The notes beneath the pieces were generated by a model. That model searched no databases and was not told the origin of the DNA. It worked only from the letters and a program-made list of their open reading frames with translations. From contig NC_068357.1 in the NCBI RefSeq assembly GCF_020536995.1, positions 64,651,221-64,715,220 on the forward strand: a stretch of DNA of 64,000 nt. The letters are read 5' to 3'. A program made the position numbers and the translations under genes. The DNA comes from Dreissena polymorpha. Lineage: Eukaryota; Mollusca; Bivalvia; Myida; Dreissenidae. Positions 12,801-21,800 of the stretch are shown here, piece after piece. Within the stretch, counting starts at the first letter, position 1; each line of letters starts with the position of its first letter.

Positions 12801-15800
12801 GTGATAAATCTTTAATAATCAGCATTCAGTATGATGAAGATAGCTCATATATGAGATTCCCTTGAATATGCTGATTAGACAAACACAAAAGATAAACAGT
12901 AAAAACCCTAAAATATGGGACAAAGAATGTCAATTGAATATGTAAGAGTGGTTTTGAGTAAGTGTTTTTGAATTAAATTCATCAGTTTTAAAAAGCATTA
13001 AAGCACACATTACCTGCAGCTTGAGGTTTCTTTGAGACAGTGGAGAGAGAATCAGCAGCAGCACCACTCTTGTTTGGCTTCTAATGGAACAAGAAAAAAT
13101 GTTAGGAAAAACAAGAGCACCGCATAACGGGTGCCAAGCTCGGCTGCGAAAGCTTGTCAGAATTTTTTTTTTTTTTTTTAGGGGTCACAGTGACCTTGAC
13201 CTTTGACCTAGTGACCCAAAAATGGGTGTGGCGTGTAGAACTCATCAAGGTGCATCTACATATGAAGTTTCAAAGTTGTAGGTGGAAGCACTTTGATTTT
13301 AGAGCCTATGTTAAAGTTTTATATTAGAGGTCACAGTGACCTTGACCTTTGACCTTGTGACCCAAAAATGGGTGTGGCGTGTAGAACTCATCAAGGTGCA
13401 TCTACATATGAAGTTTCAAAGTTGTAGGTGGAAGCACTTTGACTTTAGAGCCTATGTTAAAGTTTTATATTAGAGGTCACAGTGACCTTGACCTTACACC
13501 TAGTGACCCAAAAGTGGGTGTGGCGTGTAGAACTCATTAAGCTGCATCTACATATTAAGTTTCAAAGTTGTAGGTGAAAGCACTTTGATTTTAGAGCCAA
13601 TGTTAAGGTTTTAGCACGACGCCTACGGCCTCTGTTAATGACAATACCTCGGGTTTTCTCCGAAAACAGCCCAGCTAAAAATGAACGCAACAAAAAATGT
13701 CATTTGTTGTTCCGTGTCATTTAGAGAGGGAATACAATTACCGATACAATCCGTGATACACTTTTTCCCAGCATGTCAGAAGATATTTTTATTACCAAAG
13801 TGGAAGTGTTGTTCCAGATCAGCAAAGATGAACTTAACTATGTGATCTGATCAAACTCCTCAAACCTGAACCCTATTCTTTTCCATGATATGTCTTATTT
13901 GTTTTTGGAATGACAATAATGCAGACTGCGCTTTACATATATGAAATCTACCTTCAATAAACCAAATAAAGACTTACTCAACCATTCGCCAAAATTATGA
14001 AGAACAAGAAAATTTATTGACTTGATACACCCGCCATAACTAAAGTTTGTGACAGATGGACAACGCCAAAAACTATATCCCTGTGCCTTTGGCGGAGAAT
14101 AATTACAAATTAGCTACAATGGCTAGAGAATATTATATTACAACAACTATTTCTTTTCAAAATCCCATTGAACAGTCATTATTAGAAAATAAATTAATCT
14201 TCTGCATTAAATATGGCCTAAATATGGCTCAAGAAAAATGTTGATCTTGGCTGAACCCTACAAACACTATTCTAGCATTCACCTCTTCTAATCTTTTACT
14301 CTTGTCCTTCTTTTGCTTCTTTTTGGAGTTCTTCACTGTAAGGGCCTCAGTGTTGTCAACCAAGGCCGGAGACGGTTCCACCTCGGCAACCGGAATGGAG
14401 GCCGGTTTCAAGGCTGAGTCTGGTATGACAAAATCATCTTCCTCGGCTGGAGCCTTCTTTTTCTTCTTCTTGTTCCTCTTTTCTGGAACTGGGCTGGCCT
14501 TCTCAACAGTGGTATCCATGGCCTCCTGAATAATATGATCCGTGCTCTGTTAAAAAAAGATTAAATGCATGTGGGTAAAGTGTCATCCCAGACTAGCCTG
14601 TGCAGTCCGCACAGGCTTATCAGGGACGACACTTTCCGCTTTTATGATATTTTCTGTTTAAAGAAAGTCTCTTCTTAGCAAAAATCTAGTTTAGGCGGAA
14701 AGTGTCTTCCCTGATTTGCCTGTGCTGACTGCACACTTAACGCAAATGCATTAAACCCCTTTTTTACAGAGCAGGGCCCATATAACAAATGTAACGCTCA
14801 TGCTTTAAGCCCTGTTTTCCCCGAGTAAGGCTCATATATAAAATACAACACAAGATCATGAAAATATCTCAAAAGATGGTGAATTGCTTTAAGTAACAAC
14901 CAACAGGTAATAATGCAAACAACACATCAAGTGGGCTATAGAGACTTTAAACAATGTCCGATAGAATCAAAATTGTGACAGAGCTATCAGGGCTAGTGTT
15001 TAGTCACTTAAACAAGACCTGATAAAATAAACAAATGTTTTTCAATAATTTAATTTAGAGGCACTCATATAATCTTCCGTCACAGATAAAGCAGGTAAGG
15101 TAGACAAAATATAAAAATGGTAAAAATATTAAGAACCCTTGATTTTAATTTATTTTTTTTATCTCCTACAGATACTGCAAGATTTATTTGTTTATTTTGA
15201 CATTATCACATATTTATTTTCTTTTAAGATTTAAACAAGAGAACACTTAAACATACACATGTTTGAAAAGCCTTTCTCCAAACTCACTATCTAATAGCTT
15301 TTTATAATTCAGAGATTTATTAAATAAAAATGCATCATTCAGTGTTTAAGTAACAAAAACAAAACAATAGAGTAAATCAACAATAATTTCTTCTCGTTTT
15401 CTCTAGATAATTCTGGGGAGGTAAGTCAGTAACTGACATTCCCAGCAACTGTATTGTACCCTTTCTACCCACCTGAATCAAAGTCTCTATGCTGGGCTCC
15501 TCCACAGGGGCTGGAGCAGGCTTAGTTACCATGGCAACAGCTACTGGGATTGACATGACTACGGCAGGTGTGGACGACTTGACTACGGCAGGTAGGGTTG
15601 ACTTGACTACAGCAGGTGGGGTTGACTTGACTTCGGCAGGTGGGGTTGACTTGACTTCGGCAGGTGGGATTGACTTGACAACAGCAGGGATGACAGTGGC
15701 TTCCACTTGGGAACTCTTGGGCTTTACTGGTTCTACTATCTCTTCCTTGGCCTTTACAAAGAAGTCACAGTTCAATAATTATGTATATATACAATGTGCT

Positions 15801-18800
15801 GCATTCTTGTAAAACTAGACTTAATGCATGTGTTTAAAGTGTCATCCCATAATAGCAGTATGCACTGGCTGATTATGGACAACACTTTCCACCTAAACTT
15901 GATTTCCGTTTAGAAAAGACTTCTTTTAAACAAAATATTCATTAAAAGCTGAAAGTGTTGTCCCTGATTAGTGTGTGCGTTCTGCACAGGCTTATTTGAG
16001 ACGACACTTTACGCACATGCATTTAGCCCAGTTGTCCCAGAGAGAAACACCAATATGTAAGTATCCTTAAACATGAAGCATCAATATTATAAACATTTCG
16101 CAGGAACAAGTGTATTTCAACAAGTTTAAACAAAGTAAGTCTTCAGATACAAAACTGCTAAGTGATTACTTTTGTATGCCACCTTTAAAAAGATACAGTT
16201 AAGTTACAGCACAAGGCTAAAAACAGGATGCATAACATTTTCAAAAATGAAAATTTAAACCCATAACTTAAGAGGTATCTTGACAAAAAAAGTTTTTGTT
16301 GTAGTTTTTATTAAGATAAATTGTAACAAATTTGAGAATCAAATAATAAAGATTACCTTCTTGTTTTTCTTCTCCTTCTTTTTCTTCCCTCGCTGTTCCT
16401 CAAACGAGGGTGAGGGTGGAGGCAGTGCCTCTACTTCAGGCTCAGTTGTCACAACAAACTCTGCCTCCTTGACAACCATGGACTCCTTGACAACCACAGA
16501 CTCTTCACGCACAGGCGACTCCTTCTTAGGCTCTACTTCCTTCTTCTTTTGCTGCTTCTTTTCTTTCTTTTCCTTCTTTGGTACAGTTTCCCAGTCATCA
16601 GAATATATTTCTTCTTCTTTGAAAACTTAAAATAGCAAATGGTAGTTATATAATAGTCGGAACTGCTTATAACAAGATTCAGAAATGGATGTTTAACCTT
16701 TAAAAAAGTTGACTGCTACAAACCTCTTATTTGAAACTTCTAAAGAAATTAAATTTGTGCATTAAGCAGAGTTAACAACTTTGCAAAGCGTCTTATTTTC
16801 TGTGATGTAACCTATAAATTAAATTAAACTCTATGCAAGTGTTTCTAATGAATATTTCATTTTCTGAAAAAATACATTCATAATAAGTTTCACATCAAAG
16901 ATCAATTAAGAACTCACCATAAGGCCCAGGCTTCTTGTCCTCTGGGACAGCAGGCAGCACCTTACTGTCCTTAGTGGCAGATTTTTTGGTCTAAAAAAGA
17001 TATAAATTCATTAACCACGCGTTGACCCTATACCACTCATATACTTACTTTGAAAAATGTGTAGTCCCTTCGAAAATCAAATCAGATATAAGACCTTTCT
17101 TACATGATTAAAGTTTTGAAGACTTCACTTCCAACCCTAAGAATGATACTGATGAGCAGCAAACAGCAAAAAAACCTGAACCAACTGCAAGTTACTCGCA
17201 GGCTGCTCTGGTTGTATGCTGGGTGCATATAGCAAAGGTTAACAGTGCATGTTTTAATGAATCTCACCTACACAATTCAAAACATGATTATCATTCATGT
17301 ATCAGTTATTTTAACATGATAAGTATATAAAGTAACCCACATGGAACATGTTAAAGTTCACGGAACAGAACATGATTACTGTAAATGGTAATCACAAGAG
17401 CACCGCCTTGCGGGTGCAGACCGCTCATCTATTTTCTTTTTAAAGGTGAAGGGACTCTCATTTTCAATCACAGAGGAGGGAGGGGTGGAGTGAAGAGCGG
17501 TGCATTGTGTGGGGGTGTGGACATTTATTACATTTTCTTCCAAAAATGCGAAAAAAAGGAAAAAAAAAATCGGGGGGGGGGGGGGGGGGGGGGGATTCTT
17601 GGGTGCGATGGTTGGATGGTATTTCAAACATAAAATAATAAAAATAAATATTTGTGTTTTTTAACCGTTTCATAAAAAAAATGGGAGGGGGGGTGAGGTG
17701 GGGGGGGGTATAGTGTGAGGGTGTGGTGGTAATTTGTGAGATGATCTTAAAAAAAAAAAAATAGGGGGGGGGGGGGGATTCGGGTGGGGGAGGGGGGGTG
17801 GTGGGGGATGGTGGGGGATGGTATTTCAAACATAAAATAATAAAAATAAATATTTGTGTTTTTTAACCGTTTCATAAAAAAAATGGGGGGGGGGTGAGGT
17901 GGGGGGGGTATAGTGTGAGGGTGTGGTGGTAATTTGTGAGATGATCTTAAAAAAAAAAAATAGGGGGGGGGGGGGATTCGGGTGGGGGAGGGGGGGTGGT
18001 GGGGGATTCTTGGGTGCGATGGTTGGACGGTATTTCAAACATAAAATAATCAAAATAAATAGTTTTGTTTTTTAACCGTTTAAAAAAAAAATTGGGGAGG
18101 GGGTGGGGTGGGGGGGGGTATAGTGTGAGGGTGTGGTGGTCATTTGTGAGATGATCTTAAAAAAAAAAAAAAAAAAAAAAAAATAGGGGGGGGGGGGGGG
18201 GGTTGGGGGGGGGGGCACGGGCGATGGTTTGGGTGGAGTCTATTGTGGTATGTCAGGTAAGAGTAGTTTTGTCAAAGTATCAATCAAATCTAATCATAAA
18301 TAAAGAAGTTATGGCAATTTTAGAGAAATTTAATAATTTGACCTTGAGAGTCAAGGTCATTCAAAGGTCAAGGTAAAATTCAACTTGCCAGGTACAGTAA
18401 CCTCATGATAGCATGAAAGTATTTGAAGTTTGAAAGCAATAGCCTTGATACTTAAGAAGTAAAGTGGATCGAAACACAAAATTTAACCATATATTCAAAG
18501 TTACTAAGTCAAAAAAGGGCCATAATTCCGTAAAAATGACATCCAGAGTTATGCAACTTGTCCTTTTACTGTACCCTTATGATAGTTTGCGAGTGTTCCA
18601 AGTATGATAGCAATATCTATGATACTTTAGGGGTAAAGTGGACCAAAACACAAAACTTAACCAAACTTTCAATTTTCTAAGTATAAAGGGCCCATAATTC
18701 CGTCCAAATGCCAGTCAGAGTTACATAACTTTGCCTGCACAGTCCCCTTACGGTAGTTAGTAAGTGTTGCAAGTATGAAAGCAATAGCTTTGATACTTAA

Positions 18801-21800
18801 GGAATAAAATGGACCTTAACACAAAACTTAACCAAAATTTTCAATTTTCTAAGTATAAAAAGGGCACATAATTCTGTCAAAATGCACGCCAGAGTTATCT
18901 AACTTTGCGTGCCCAGTCCCCTCATGATAGTAAGTAAGTGTACCAAGTTTGAATGCAATAGCATTGATACTTTCTGAAAAAAGTGGACCTAAACGCAAAA
19001 CTTAACCAAAATTTTCAATTTTCTAAGTATAAAAAGGGCACATAATTCAGTCAAAATGCACGCCAGAGTTATCTAACTTTGCCTGCCCAGTCCCCTCATG
19101 ATAGTAAGTAAGTGTACCAAGTTTGAATGCAATAGCATTGATACTTTCTGAGAAAAGTGGACCTAAACGCAAAACTTAACCGGACGCCGACGCAGACGCC
19201 AAGGTGATGACAATAGCTCATAATTTTTTTTCAAAAAATAGATGAGCTAAAAATGCAGCGTATTTCCTCTATTTAAACTTTGAACTCCGAAAAAGCTACC
19301 CTCCTTATCAAACTTTAACATTAATTGTCCCAATTTGAAGATGATCTGCAAGTCTCAATAAAATTATCCCCCTACCTTCTTATCCACAGGAGCTGCAGGA
19401 GTTGGCTTCGTTTTAGATGGCTTGGCTGGTTGCTTAGCTGCCTGTTTGGGAGAAGCCGTTGGTTTGGCACTAGAAACCACCTCATTGTCTCCACTGGCAG
19501 TTACTGTGTGACCGTTACTTTGGGTTTTGATGCCCTGCAAATATTAAAAAGGTGTTTCTTCTTGTTCTACCATTTGTACTTTAAGGCCACAGAACTTCAC
19601 TAGTAAAAGTACAACATGTCTGTTAGGTTTGATCCGTTGATAACCTTTAATTCACTTAAAGATAACAATAATGATGTAGTGAATGTCACTTACACAATTG
19701 CTGCAATTCATGTTGACCTTATAAATGCTTAGTGTTTTTTTCACAATTTTGAGAATGGGGCCGGATCCCTTTGGATTGGGAACATTTGCAGAGTTTTGAC
19801 TTAAATAGGGAAATTAATGTTGTTGTTGTTTTGCTAAAAAATGCTTCAAAATTGAGAATACAAGTGTGATCAGTATTATATATGCTAAGGTTGAACTTAA
19901 ATGGATGGGAGTTGAACAAAATATTGAGTTAAATTTTTTTATTTTTTTTGGAAACCTTTCATTGGGAATTGTTGGCTCCCATTTGGGAAAAATATATACT
20001 TTTTTCCATTGGGAATGGGGCCAATTTTCGGACCTGATTTTGGAGTAAAACAAGAGATGTGTTTGTCAGACACAATGCCCTCTATTGCGCCGCTTTGAAG
20101 CCATATATTTGACCTTTGACCATGAAGGATGACCTTGACCTTTCACCACTCAAAATTAGCTGAAATAATTCGCGTTCAGAATAAATCTGAACGCTGACAC
20201 TCCGGTCTGTAAAAAACAGAACAAAAAATAAATACAATATTATTTTGGGAATTACAGTATTTACAAGTGTACTATAAATCTACGAATATAATACGCACTG
20301 TTTTACCTGCCGATTTCTTCTTCAAGTAGGGGGTGCGTATAATATACGAGTTTAGAGCAGAACTAAATTTTACCTGTGCAAATTTTCAACTTAATTGCTG
20401 TTATTCGCATCCGGCAGCCATTTTGAACTACACCATTACATCAAAGGGGTGCAACAGGGCTCGCACTGTCGTTCACCATTTGAGTCATTTGCGAAAATAT
20501 TGAGAATTTGGCTCAATAAAAATCTTATTTGTGAAAATGCGAAAATCTAGATAAATTTCATTGAAAACATCCGCCATTTATATCGGACTGGTTTTCTATA
20601 TTTGTCTCTTTGTTTTAATGAAAGTGTTTGCAATTCAAACAGTAAACGAAACCTGGTCTGTACCTGATTATGAGACATAGCTTGACCTTATTGTTATTGA
20701 AGTGCGCATGGTAGCTGGCCAATCAACATTGACCTCGCTTACACATGAAATGACATTGTCGAATGAAACGTGAGAACAGGAGGAGCTATCGGATAATATT
20801 GGGTCATCCATGCGCAGACACTGTATACTTTGAATACACAGTTAATATCGTCGTCTGCCTACAAAATAGCGACTGGACGCTAAGTTGTATAAAGAGATTA
20901 GCAAATGAAAAAAAACAACTGATAATACCCGTAAATAAATATTTATTTATCTTTCTACCGCATATTTACCATATCTGAAGTAAAGAGTGGTAATTAAATA
21001 ATTAGTTTTATGATGCTAATAGAGTCTATTACACCTGTCTGCCGATTGTCGAAGAAAATTGAAAGGTGATAATTAATTAATTTGCTTTTTACTCCCAAGC
21101 TAGCATTAATGACAGCTGAGCAGCGTATTTTAATTAAAGAGATCATGAAAAACACGAGCGGTTTAATTGTATTTTAAGTTATATAAAAGTATCGAGTTTG
21201 TAACTTGAAAAAAGAAAAAGTAATTTATCTAGACAACTATAAAAACGGAAGTAACCATTTTGTCTTCTTATAACTTTATTATTATTATAATTATTATCGT
21301 CCCGAATATTGTCAAATTGAATTAAATGTGAAAACAAAAAACAGCGTCTCTGCTTCTTTCTTTTGTAATTATGACTGCTTGACCCGGATGTCAGCAAGGG
21401 GCCCGTGTGTTATCGGAAACAATCAATGGTAATATAAACAATAGACAGAGATATTTATTATGCAACTGTCATAAAACAGCACTATAACACATCCCGATCA
21501 AAATACCGGGGTAACAGATAGTTGACAACACCAAATTGATTTGCTATTTTTACAACACAAAAATATATTGACACATTTTTTCGGAAATCGCCGATTTCGG
21601 ACACTGATTTTTTTAGCGGGTATTTCACTCAGATTTTCAATTTTTACCGATAAATTTTGACCAAACTCGGGGATGCGTATTATGCACGAGGGCGTATTAT
21701 ATTCATGGATTTATGGTATATATCTGAAATCTACCTGTTGTTTGACAAATATGAACTTACAGGGGTTTTTTTTAGAAAAAGGGGAAGACGCTGGACGCTG

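Noticed and set aside
14302-16630. Plus-strand open frames opposite MTDH exons 4-6
   Set aside because: They are antisense shadows; the minus-strand reading has splice sites in phase and family motifs.
17464-18053. Proline-rich open frames on the minus strand
   Set aside because: They arise from poly-G runs; length depends on homopolymer calls.
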